NCBI GenBank assembly: GCA_039621445.1
Contig: CP154956.1
Coordinates: forward strand, 55,149,419-55,213,418
Direction of reading: 5' to 3'
Length of the DNA stretch: 64,000 nucleotides
Origin: Euglena gracilis
Taxonomy: Eukaryota > Euglenida > Euglenophyceae > Euglenales
Shown here: in pieces, positions 55,701-64,000 of the stretch
Layout of the letters: every line of letters starts with the position of its first letter
How positions within the stretch are numbered: position 1 is the first letter of the stretch
Notes under the pieces: generated by a model
Database searches by the model: none
What the model was told of the DNA's origin: nothing
Seen by the model: the letters and a program-made list of their open reading frames with translations, nothing else
Translations under genes and position numbers: made by a program

Positions 55701-58700
55701 GCTGCGTATTAGCGACGTGGTGGCTTTCCATGCCACCCTTCTGCATTCGGAGATGACGGCGGCACCGAAGGCGTACGGTGGGGCAAGGGCTCGGAGGTAG
55801 TCGCGGGGGGCACACCGCCGGCCACCACCACGCAGGAGGCGCCCCGCAGCCGCGCGTGCTCCGCCTGCAGCCGGGCCCGCCGCTGCTCCAGCGACGGGCT
55901 GGCCCAGTCCCGGATGACGGGGTTGGCGTACGGCATCCCTGCCGAGGGCGCACCGCTCCGGCTCTCCGTTTCAAACAAACAAAAAAACAGAAAATACTCC
56001 AAAGGTTGCGACCATGAATGCCTGCTGAGAATCAGTTTAATTGCTGAGTCAGTGGAGACCAATTGTCATTGGCTGGTTTCCTGGTTTTGAAAATGTTTAC
56101 CTATCAGCAGTGCCTTTGCATGAGGTACAGCAGGTGCAAAATGTATGGGGCAGGAAGCCTTGGAGTTGGGTAGCTGGCCTGGGCTGCATTTGAGTGAGAT
56201 TTGTCTTGCAGACAACACAGGGAGAGGGAGGGGCCATACCACTGGCAAGCAACAAGTGGTGGCAATGATGATCTGCCCAGGGCTGGGCAAAAAAAATGCG
56301 GTTTCAAAACCTTGGGAATGATGAACAGCAACGACAGGGAGGGCAAAGTCAGGTTTCAAAGCATGTGAAATTCATTTGTTAGCCGTTCACCGCTGAAATG
56401 GGAAGAGCAACACCAAACGTAGCTGACAACCCATTTCAAATTGAAACCTTCCCAAATATAGCGGATGACAAAAAAAAGGAACAAATCGATATTTCCTGGG
56501 GAGAAGTGGGACTGACTTTTTCGCTTTGTTTGTGTCCCCCTTCCCAATATTTGCGTGGGTCATTTTACCAACTCCATTATGTTTCCCGCGGTACTGCTGG
56601 TCTGCGCCGTCACGGCCCGTTAGTCACAGCGTTCATCGACGGTGTCAATTCTTGGGTGTGAAAAGCCACACGAACAAAATTCTGTTCATGGGCGCTTTCG
56701 GACCCATGAACACAATTATGTTCTTCAAAATTGTGCGCTTCTTCTTCCGGATTCTTTGCAACAAAATTGGTTATGCATATCCCAAGTATAAGTTGGGTGG
56801 AGACACCCATCCTTTCATTCCCTGCGCACCTCATTTTCCCCCCTGCACATCCCTTGCCAACCACCCTGCACTTTCCGCCGGCTTGGTCACACCACACCCA
56901 CAGACCCTGGCATTCCCTCCCTGCGCTTTGCCAAACACACCAAAATCACCACACCAAGGCACCGAAAGCAGTCTGGCAAAAACCCAGATGAACACCGCCG
57001 GCAGTTTGAGGACACCCGGGGAAACAGCCGAAAGGGGAAAGAACGGAAGCAATGGTCCTGTTCCCTTGCCGCTCTTTTGTATTTTTATCACTCCCAGGGA
57101 GCAAGGTCCCAGGGGTTTCGAGGTGCTGAGCCCATTTCCGGACCTCCCGAAAGTCCCGGGGGTTACACCCCCCAAAACAGGATTTTTGCACATTTTTTAT
57201 GCTCTCCTTTCCCCCTGTCTCCAAAGTCTCCAGAGCCACAGCGCCAAAATAAAAAACATTGTTCATTGCGTGGTGGCACAAAAGAATGCGGAAAAGCTTA
57301 AGAGGCCATCAAAAGGAAGCAAAAGAAAGAGGAGCAAGAAAATGAAGCTGGGGAACCCATCCAGGCTGAGCAAAGCATCCACGCAGAATTTATTTTTTGC
57401 CACGCCCTGTTCCACCTTCCCCTGGGGACCGGTGGACGTGATGGCGGGGAGGGATGGGTCAATGCTGTCCACCCGCCGCTGCATGATAGCGACCCCTGTG
57501 GGGTAGGGAGCGTGGCCATAGAGCCGCCGACGCCTGCCACATCAGTGTGCACCAACCTTCGTCGGCAAACAGGTCAAAGGCAGGTCGGTTCAGCTAATGA
57601 AAAAGGCAGAAATATGTGTGGGGGGAGTTGGTGGCTATGCTGCCGTGCTGGAATGAAACACATTGGAAGTGAACCTTCCCTGGTCCCCAAAGCCCCTCCT
57701 CCCAAACAGGCTTCTTTTTACCAACCGCGAGGGGGAGGGGGTGCCTTGTGCCTTGAGCCATGGGGGGGGGGTCGGTTTTGGATCCTGGTGCCTGCCACCA
57801 AGCCAATTTTCCCTTGAAAATGGCCACATTCAGGCCCCCAACGCTGGGGGGGTGTTTTTTTTTAAGACTGGGGGAGGGGGGGTCCCTCTCACCCACCCAC
57901 CCTGGGGGGTCCTGGGGGACCCACCACTCAATTGTCCCCGAAAATGGCCAAAAATCTCGAAAAATGCCAAAAAATAGCACCTTTTTCAAAAATTTTCGGC
58001 GACTTCGGTGCCGAAAATATATCCTACCCCCCCCCCAAGGGGACCCGGGGGGGGGGCTCGGCTGGACCCACCCAACCTACCCCCCCCCGGGGTCCATGAC
58101 TAAAAAAAACCCCGGTGCAGAAGCACTGCCCACCCCAAAACCCGACCCCTCCCTCCAAGGTGAACGTGCCCTGCTCTCTCTCATACCTGCCCATCCCCCC
58201 CCCCCGCGAGGGGATGCCACCTTCCTTAAAAAGAATCTTGCTCCCAATGGCTTCTCTTAATTCAAACCGCCGACAGTGGGAGAACATCTGGGAGGCGGGG
58301 CACTGGAAACAGAACACCTGAGCTTGGCAGACAGGTGTCGCGCAGCGGGACGAGAATGGTATCGCACTCCGAGGGGTCCACCAACGCCCGTAGGACGGCG
58401 GGGGTGTACTCAAAGTAGTCCTTCTGGTCCACCACCGTCACGCACGCGTCCAGCCCAGCCGCACGGCACTCCTCCGCGAGGGTCCGGGCCGCGAGGATGC
58501 CAGCAAAGCCTCCCCCGACCACCACCACCTGCAAGGGGATTTCATTGGAGCAAGGTGTCCAGTGGGCATGGGAGGGTGAAAGATTCGCCATAATTATCTG
58601 GCGTGACTTGGGTTTTGGATGTACATTCACAAAAAACTGGGCATTCTTCCGCAGCAACACCAAAATGCTGGTGTTATGTATGTTCATGTGTGTGGGCATC

Positions 58701-58985
58701 TCCAGGTGGATCTGGTTGCTCTGGTTGCTCGACACAGAGCATCGGGTGCACATTTCAAAACCAACCCCATAAGGCAGTGCCTTTCCCCCCCTTTTGAGCC
58801 GTTGAAGGGACGCAGTGGCGCACCTCGGAAGTAGTGCGAGCCATTGGGCCGTTGGCCTTCCACCACAGCAGCGGTGCAATCCGGGCGAGGGCCACGACTC
58901 GAAGGGCGAGGAGGCGGTGGCTGAGCCACAGGTACCACCCATACAGCCACAGCAGGAGGGGGAGCGCCCCCATGGACGCCATCCA
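49729..58985 (-). CDS. AIFM2/FSP1-like FAD-dependent quinone oxidoreductase, about 13 exons
   Basis: FSP1-type enzymes use NAD(P)H to reduce quinones in membranes. Exons, minus strand: 58985-58824 (Met 58982; membrane helix 'LPLLLWLYGWYLWL'), 58528-58318 ('VVVVGGGFAGILAARTL' FAD Rossmann motif, 'DYFEYTPAVLRALVDP'), 57495-57430 ('VAIMQRRVDSIDP'), 55938-55816 ('MPYANPVIRDWASP', 'CVVVAGG'), 54035-53925 ('STSGVELAVELAAVL', 'VYLVSAADRLLP'), 53836-53790 ('YAHRRLAEQGVK'), 53579-53520 ('ILLEDLVLDVQEA'), 53200-53152 ('LECDAFYLCAMS'), 52977-52844 ('VNRFLQVDG', 'AVFAVGDVAEAPL'), 50372-50176 ('CVTLGRWDGIVVFNS') and 49892-49729 to stop TGA. Nearly all joins keep phase. Missing: an exon with the YDYLxxATG block (55.9-57.4 kb) and one after GDVAEA (50.4-52.8 kb). 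Two transposon copies sit in its introns. Confidence 0.9.
50373..52843. other. Long intron region of the FSP1-like gene
   Basis: AT-rich DNA without microsatellites or clear element ends; a missing small exon is expected here. Diffuse similarity of 52280-52570 to the 11.3-11.9 kb repeats ('ATATCTCGGCCC..GAGTTGG..') is weak. Confidence 0.35.
53837..53924 (-). other. 88-base GC-AG intron in the FSP1-like gene
   Basis: Only removal of GC..AG at these bases joins '..SAADRLLP' to 'SASRYAHRRL' in phase and gives the family spacing; every GT donor nearby breaks frame. It has a C7 run near its 5' end. Confidence 0.7.
54200..55663. mobile_element. 1.46 kb relative of the TTAGGCGGCC elements, in an FSP1-like intron
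   Basis: Left CTTAAGCGGCCGATCTCGCA; right end reverse complement TTTGAGGCAGTCGATCTTGCA. Repeated inverted words TTTGCACAAATGCGCAAAGG and variants lie at about 54249, 54275, 54516, 54545 and 55605. Non-coding; no identical target duplication remains, which suggests an older insertion. Confidence 0.78.
56560..57311. mobile_element. Decayed copy of the right part of the 2985-bp element
   Basis: It matches 42020-42830 in order: 'GCCGTCACGGCC', 'GTTCATCGACGGTGTCA', 'ATTCTTTGCAACAAAATTGG' against 'GTTCTTTGCCGCACAACTGG', 'TAAGTTGGGTGGAGACACCC', then shared downstream text to 'AAAAGCTTAAG' at 57297. The iterated palindromes are reduced to one pair ('GTTCATGGGCGC' / 'GGACCCATGAAC'). It lies in an FSP1-like intron. 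Confidence 0.75.
57849..58113. mobile_element. Small inverted-repeat element, 'GGGTTTTTTTTAAGAC' family
   Basis: Left GTTTTTTTTTAAGACTGG; right end reverse complement GGGGTTTTTTTTAGTCATGG. Contains C/G runs and a TTTTCGGCG-ACTT-CGGTGCCGAAAA core. Same layout as 9864-10085; lies in an FSP1-like intron. Confidence 0.72.
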
Positions 58986-60274
58986 CTGGTAAAAGGGCGG
59001 GGGGGGGGAGGTATTCTCAACTCTCAATGGACAATGAGAGTAATTTGCTTGACCAGCAGAATGAATTGACGGCCAACCCTTTGGGTGGCAAAACAACGGA
59101 TTGCCAAAAATGGTTAAAACCCACGGTGAAAGAACCATCATCGACATCGCCATCCACTTCAACGTCAGTCCTGCTTCTTTTTTTTTTAGATTTCACCAGA
59201 TTTTTGTGGATGTGCACACCCACTTTCACGTTGAAACTTATCTCGCTGTGCCGCATTTTCAGTGCTGAAATCGACATTTTTATCTTTTCTGGAGCGAAGC
59301 GCCGGAAGAAAAATTGGGGGGTTCCCGGGGGTCCCAGACCCCCCCTCAAAACCACCGCTCACTTAATACCCTGCTCATTTAGTACCAAATCCCCTTCAAT
59401 GACTAAAAAATTGCATGCTGGGTCAAAAGAACTCCGTCGTTTCACAAGGGCTGCTGACTGGGTGAAAAGGATGCTGGTCGATTTAACCCCCCCCCTAATA
59501 GTGCTGCGGGGCCAATATTGCTGCGGGTCCAAATAGTGCGGCACCCCCCACCGCCGGAGGCGGCCGTCCAATAGTGCGGCACCCCCCCCAAAACATAGCA
59601 ATGTGAAATGCGTAGAAGCCGGTGCAATCAACTGCAGGCAGCTTTTGTAAGAGAGGGGAAAGGGGGCAAATTCCCACCCGAACAACTCACGGAAGTCGTG
59701 CGAAGTTGAAACACACGACCTCACTAGCCTCAGAGCAGGACATTGAGCAGGCAAACAGGGTGCCTGTGGTGATGGCAGTCCAATAGTGCGGCGGGTCCAA
59801 ATAGTGCTACACCCCCCGCCGCCGGAGGCGGCCGTCCAATAGTGCGGCAATGCAATACTATTTGGGGGGGGTTTAGGGGTTTAGGAGGGAGGGTCTCTGC
59901 TGGTTTCAGAGAACCTCTGCAAGCAAGCACTACAGAGCTGACAAAAAACAATACAAAGAACAAAGCAGTCACAGGACATTTTTCAAGACTGGGGGGAACC
60001 GACTCACCCACCCAGAGGGTACCCCCCACCCCTATACCCATTTTGTGGGGTCAAACTTTGGGGTCAAAAAAAAAATCGGTGCTTCGGGACAGGAAAAATA
60101 AAGGCCAAAGAAAGCCTGGGCCGACCTGCCCGCCCCAGGGTTCCAACATGAAGGGAAAAAAAACTGGGTGTAGTCACAGGTCATCTGAGGTCGCAGGAAA
60201 TGGTCAGGGGCCCTGTTGGTGGCGAGGACAGCGTCACTGCGTCCTCTGACGTCCTCTGAGGTGCTGCGGGGGCC
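58986..60274. other. Upstream region of the FSP1-like gene
   Basis: AT-rich to 59480, then the element at 59484-59874, then C/G-run DNA near 59990-60060 and ordinary DNA. An upstream 5' exon is possible because the first exon begins after a TTTTACCAG acceptor-like string. Confidence 0.4.
59484..59874. mobile_element. Small inverted-repeat element, 'CCAATAGTGCGGC' family
   Basis: Left TAACCCCCCCCCTAATAGTG; right end reverse complement TAAACCCCCCCCAAATAGTA. Units (G)TCCAATAGTGCGGC followed by 'CCGCCGGAGGCGG' palindromes occur on both sides (59548-59583 and 59778-59848). Non-coding. Confidence 0.75.
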
Positions 60275-63200
60275 TCACCTCAGAGGCTGTCGGGCGGGGC
60301 AACAGCCAAAGCACGGGAAGCCCCGCCACCGCGAGGGGGGCCGGGGGCTGTGCGGTGGGTCATCGGAGGGGGAGGGGGAGGGGGATCCCCGGCCGGCGTC
60401 GGGGATGCGCGGCGGGGGACCCGCCCCTGCCGGGAGGGTGGGCCGAGGCGGGTCGGGGAAGTGAGGGCAGGGGCTCGGTGCTGGGGGGTCCGGGGCAGGG
60501 CCGGAGTCGCCGCCCTGTGGCTGCGGTGGACCGCCGCCGGGGTCCCGGCCGGCCGCCGGGGGTGGGGGTGGCTCCGCGACGCTGCGGCGCTTCCCGTTGA
60601 TGTCGTCCGGGACGGGCTCGTCTCCGACCGGCTCCCCTGCCGCCGTGCAAGCCCCAGTCGCTGTGCCAGCCCCAGCCCCAGTCCCGGGCGGCGGCGCTCC
60701 GTCCTTCGGGGAGGTATTGCGGCCCTGGGACACGATGCGGTGGACGCTGGCGAGCACTTCGGCCGTTGGTTAGCTCAGCCCGCAGCCATTTGGCATATGC
60801 TGATGATTCCACAGGGGGAATGAGTGCTTGGTCAGGTCATGCCGCTGCGGTGACTCTTCCAGTCAGAAAGACCGGTTCTCCCGTCACAAACCGCTGTTCG
60901 GTCTCTGTGATGGCGGGCCCATTTTGTCTGAAGGGAAACAGAGTCATACGTTGTTGACCATGTGCAGTTGGTCAGCCTTGGGGAATATCAGGGAGCCTGC
61001 AGCTTGCTGAGCACTGGGACGGGGCCGGCCCAGCAACGGTGAGGCCTTCAGCCAAGCGCAGGGCCGCCCAGGACCCGCTCTAAGCTGGCCCAACCCCCAA
61101 CCCCCTCCAGAAAGAGTGCCCCCCCCCCCGTCTCACCCGCCTCACTCAGGTAGAGACGGGTCCCACCCCCCCACCCCACCCCACCACACGCCGATGCCAA
61201 GGACCGCTCTGTTGGATCTAGGACCCTCCCCACCATCCCTGTTCCCAGAATGGAGATTGCCCACCAACCCCCAAGAAGAGATGAGGGGTGTGGTGGGTGG
61301 GCAGCCCTGGGGAGGCGGGCAGGTTCCGGCCCGCCGGCGGAAGCTCCAGCGCCACCTGGATGCTGTGCCCCCCGAACCGCACGGCAAACCAGGTCCCTGC
61401 AAGACGAAGGCCTTTCCGACCCAGACGATCCCGAAAGGTGGCGTTTGTCGTGAACCAAGTCAACCAAGCAAAACCCTTTTTTTGTTTTTATGTAACTATG
61501 AACAATTCAAATTTTTCTTTGCTGAGAATGTTGTCAAATTGCTGCCGGAAAACGTAACAACTTTCCAAAATGACCAATCAATGGACCGTGGTTGGAAGCT
61601 TCTCAAATTCACAGGATGACAACCATCACACAAAGATAAAATTGGTGTGGGGAATGATAACGTTTGACCACAAAGCGATTTCGAATTGATTTTTTTGTGT
61701 CTTACAGAAGCGACTCCGCTTTGTCTTCAATCGTCCATGCGCTAGCTGGAATTTCCTGAATTAAAAAGATGTTAAGACATGTTAAGAAAATTTCCAAAAT
61801 GCAACACACAACTTCCCAGGGTGGAAGATGACACAGCTTCACAGGGAAACACCATCTGGGCCACACTCAGGTTGAGGGATCAGGCAAATAGATTCTCTGG
61901 GGGCTGCTTGGAATTCCTTTCTAGACAGATCGCTATCCATTTGCACCACAGCTCCTGCATTGTGGCAATGGGGAGCCGCAATCCAGATTGAACACACGAG
62001 GATGGGTCACACCCCCCGGACGTTCGCACAGCTTAAACAGCAGCTGGTGCCAGCCTGGCTGCATCTGCACCGGGCACTGTCAAGTGCAGGGCACTGGCAG
62101 GACAGGCCCAAATGGGACCGATGGGACTGGACGGACTGTAAGCGAATTTGAACCCCGATTCACTTGCGCACAAGCAGGCGAGGAAAATAACCCAATCCCA
62201 TCAAGGCCGGAATTTGGGGAATCTAAGGAATATCATTTCCTTGGGCTTTATTCATCAAAAGTTGGCAAATGCTGTTTGCTTTATGTAGAAACGGAGGAGA
62301 CACATTGGTGAAATTTATTTTTATTTTTTTTATTTTTTTGGGATGATAAACCAGACAAAAACAAGTTTAGTTTTAGAACATTATCGAGGGGGTGTTGAAA
62401 CACGAGGTGTGTTGAAAACGCTGCCCAGTTGCAGGTGTCTATACACAATGAATGAATCCATCCATGAATCCACTTTCCAGGACTCAGGTGCTTTTTCCTG
62501 TAAGCGGCTTTTTTCGCAATTCCTTGGGACCAATGGCTGTGCACACAATAACGTGGGTGCCGATGGGACTAAAACGGGGAACATATTTGAGACTCTATTG
62601 TAATGAATCACCCCAAGGCAACCGACTGCCCCGCAACAGACTTGCCTTTGGCATGTGCTTGCATCAAGGTGGCCAGCTTGACAAGCCCTGGCCGGGGTGT
62701 GCCAGCATCCCAGTCGTCCCACTGGAAAGCCAGCCGGCCGTCCACCCACCCATACAGCTCATCTGCATGCTGGATGGTGAGCGTCACCACCTGTAGGGGA
62801 AAGAAGGCATAAGAAGATGAAGAAATGAGAGCCGCGCAGGGTTCGATACAAAGGCAGGTGGGGGACAACCCCACCTGAACAGTGGTGAGATTAAAATGAA
62901 AGATTTTTGGCCGGGAGCGAAACGCCAGGCCAGAAATTTTCACCCAAAAAAAGTCGACCCAAAATGCAATTTTGGCACTTTTTTGGGCAAAAAAATGATG
63001 ATTTGTCGGCGCAAAGAAGTAGGATACCCCCCACCTGAAGCTGTGGCAGCTTCCTTATATCGAACCTCGGAGCCATGCCTTTGGAACAAGAAACGAATGC
63101 TGTGTTTCATGGGGATGTTGTTTGTGAAGCAGCTCCACTTTAAAACAATCCCGCACATAGCACAACCATCAGATACCCAAAGGCTATCCAGAAGGCCCAA

Positions 63201-63375
63201 CGAGAATGGCCACCGGATGGCGAAATGCAGCGGTTGCTGGACAACGCATGCAAACCTGCACCGATGCAGTGTGCACTGCGATGGCAAAATAGTGGATGAC
63301 AGCCTCCGACAGCGGCTGCAAGGGCCGGTCCTCTGGCTCGCTGTCCACAGCGACGGACATCGCCCACCGGAGGCG
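60275..63375 (-). CDS. Unidentified protein with proline-rich C-terminus, multi-exon
   Basis: Minus-strand exons 63375-63256 ('RLRWAMSVAVDSEPEDRPLQ', 'EAVIHYFAIAVHTASVQ'), 62790-62703 ('VVTLTIQHADELYGWVDGRL', 'AFQWDDWDA') and 61396-61356 ('TWFAVRFGGHSIQ') join in phase, the second intron with a GC donor. A last open stretch to stop 60275 is Pro/Gly-rich ('PPPPPAAGRDPGGGPPQPQG') and ends 'GFPCFGCCPARQPLR'. The alternating hydrophobic strands with 'GWVDGR' suggest a beta-sandwich, but I do not recognise a family. The start exon is not in view or lies under the element at 63764. Confidence 0.5.
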
Positions 63376-63763
63376 CTGTGGCAAAAGCAGGATGGTGGGG
63401 GAGGTCCAGGGTTGGGTCCATAGCTTCACTTAGTGACCCCTGGGGTGGGGTCGGGGAGCACTCTTTGCCGGCCCCAAACCCGCCCACCCACTATTTTGGA
63501 AAATGACGACCCCCTGGGGGTCGATGGGTTGACCCCCCCCCCAGGGTCAACCCGTCCTCCTAACCGACCCCCCAAAACCCACCCAGAATCATCCGAAACC
63601 CCCTAAAAAATTGTTTTCAGCCAGAAGGCCAGGCCAGGCAACCCATGGCACATCCCACCCCAATGCCACCACCTAACTCTATTCCTATCATTGGTGATGC
63701 CATCGTTGTCATGGCGCTTGATGGGAACTGGAACAATATCGGACCAGGTAACGCAACCATCAA

Positions 63764-64000
63764 CTAAGGCGGCACATCTCACACTTAAACTTTTTTCTTT
63801 GTCGATGTGCACAATTGCGCAAATCGACATTTTTTACGATTTCCTTGAACCGCCGTCTGTGCCTGGTGAAACAGCAATGTATGAGGTTCACACCTCACAA
63901 TACAGGTTAGGAAACACAAAGGTCTCAAACTATCTTCCTAACGAGCTGTCCGATACATCTGGAGCGACAGATTGGTGTTTTTGTCTGTGAAACAGGTGGG
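63764..64000. mobile_element. Left end of another TTAGGCGGC-superfamily element, cut by the window edge
   Basis: Begins CTAAGGCGGCACATCTCACA and CTTAAACTTTTTTC, with 'GATGTGCACAATTGCGCAAA' next. The first 120 bases align with 39880-40000, including the 'CTGTGCCTGGTGAAACAGCA' region against 'CTGTACCCTGCCACCCAGAA'. Confidence 0.78.

Noticed and set aside
56215-56300. 'GQIIIATT' frame as the missing ATG-block exon of the FSP1-like gene
   Set aside because: The phase does not fit either neighbour and no acceptable donor follows.

Overview
The window looks like nuclear DNA of an intron-rich, repeat-dense unicellular eukaryote, possibly an alga. The coding is scattered over short GC-rich exons (about 40 to 210 bases, strongly G/C at third codon positions) in long intron and spacer DNA full of microsatellites, G/C homopolymers and small inverted-repeat elements. 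Several introns only keep frame if they start with GC rather than GT. That splicing habit, together with seven genes all on the minus strand, is compatible with groups such as dinoflagellates or haptophytes, but the sequence alone does not fix the lineage. There is no prokaryotic operon structure, CRISPR array or recognisable tRNA or rRNA gene.

Host genes, all on the minus strand: a wax ester synthase/diacylglycerol acyltransferase (WS/DGAT) gene running off the left edge (about 0.7-8.3 kb); a transglutaminase-like protein (9.7-19.7 kb); a microsomal glutathione S-transferase 3 (MGST3) gene (23.7-26.5 kb); a FHIT dinucleoside polyphosphate hydrolase gene (28.5-30.9 kb); two exons of an unidentified membrane protein (33.0-33.5 kb); an AIFM2/FSP1-like FAD oxidoreductase spread over about 9.3 kb (49.7-59.0 kb); and an unidentified gene with a proline-rich tail (60.3-63.4 kb). 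I rebuilt them by joining exons that keep reading phase. FSP1-like, MGST3 and FHIT activities all belong to redox or nucleotide housekeeping, but nothing here shows they act together.

The middle of the window (34.2-48.5 kb) is one 14.27 kb DNA element. It has terminal inverted repeats beginning TTAGGCGGCGCGAATTGCCC and a 5-bp target duplication (TCTAT), and it carries its own plus-strand multi-exon gene. One exon pair encodes a ParB/Srx-like 'LSGQHRFLAA' motif, and at least 25 copies of a short palindrome, GTGCGG-N4-CCGCAC, are scattered only inside the element. A second, non-coding 2.99 kb element of the same superfamily, with a different iterated palindrome (GCGCAAATGCGC), is inserted in one of its exons with a 5-bp duplication. 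A third relative (54.2-55.7 kb), a decayed copy (56.6-57.3 kb) and another left end (63.76 kb to the edge) are present. I regard this superfamily as the strongest candidate for an undescribed system.

A separate layer of about a dozen 0.2-1 kb elements shares one design: inverted ends made of a C/G run, inward copies of a short family-specific motif, and often a central GGCGC-loop-GCGCC palindrome. Two have clear 8- and 9-bp target duplications. A plus-strand retroelement-like ORF pair (3.8-6.6 kb) sits in a WS/DGAT intron.
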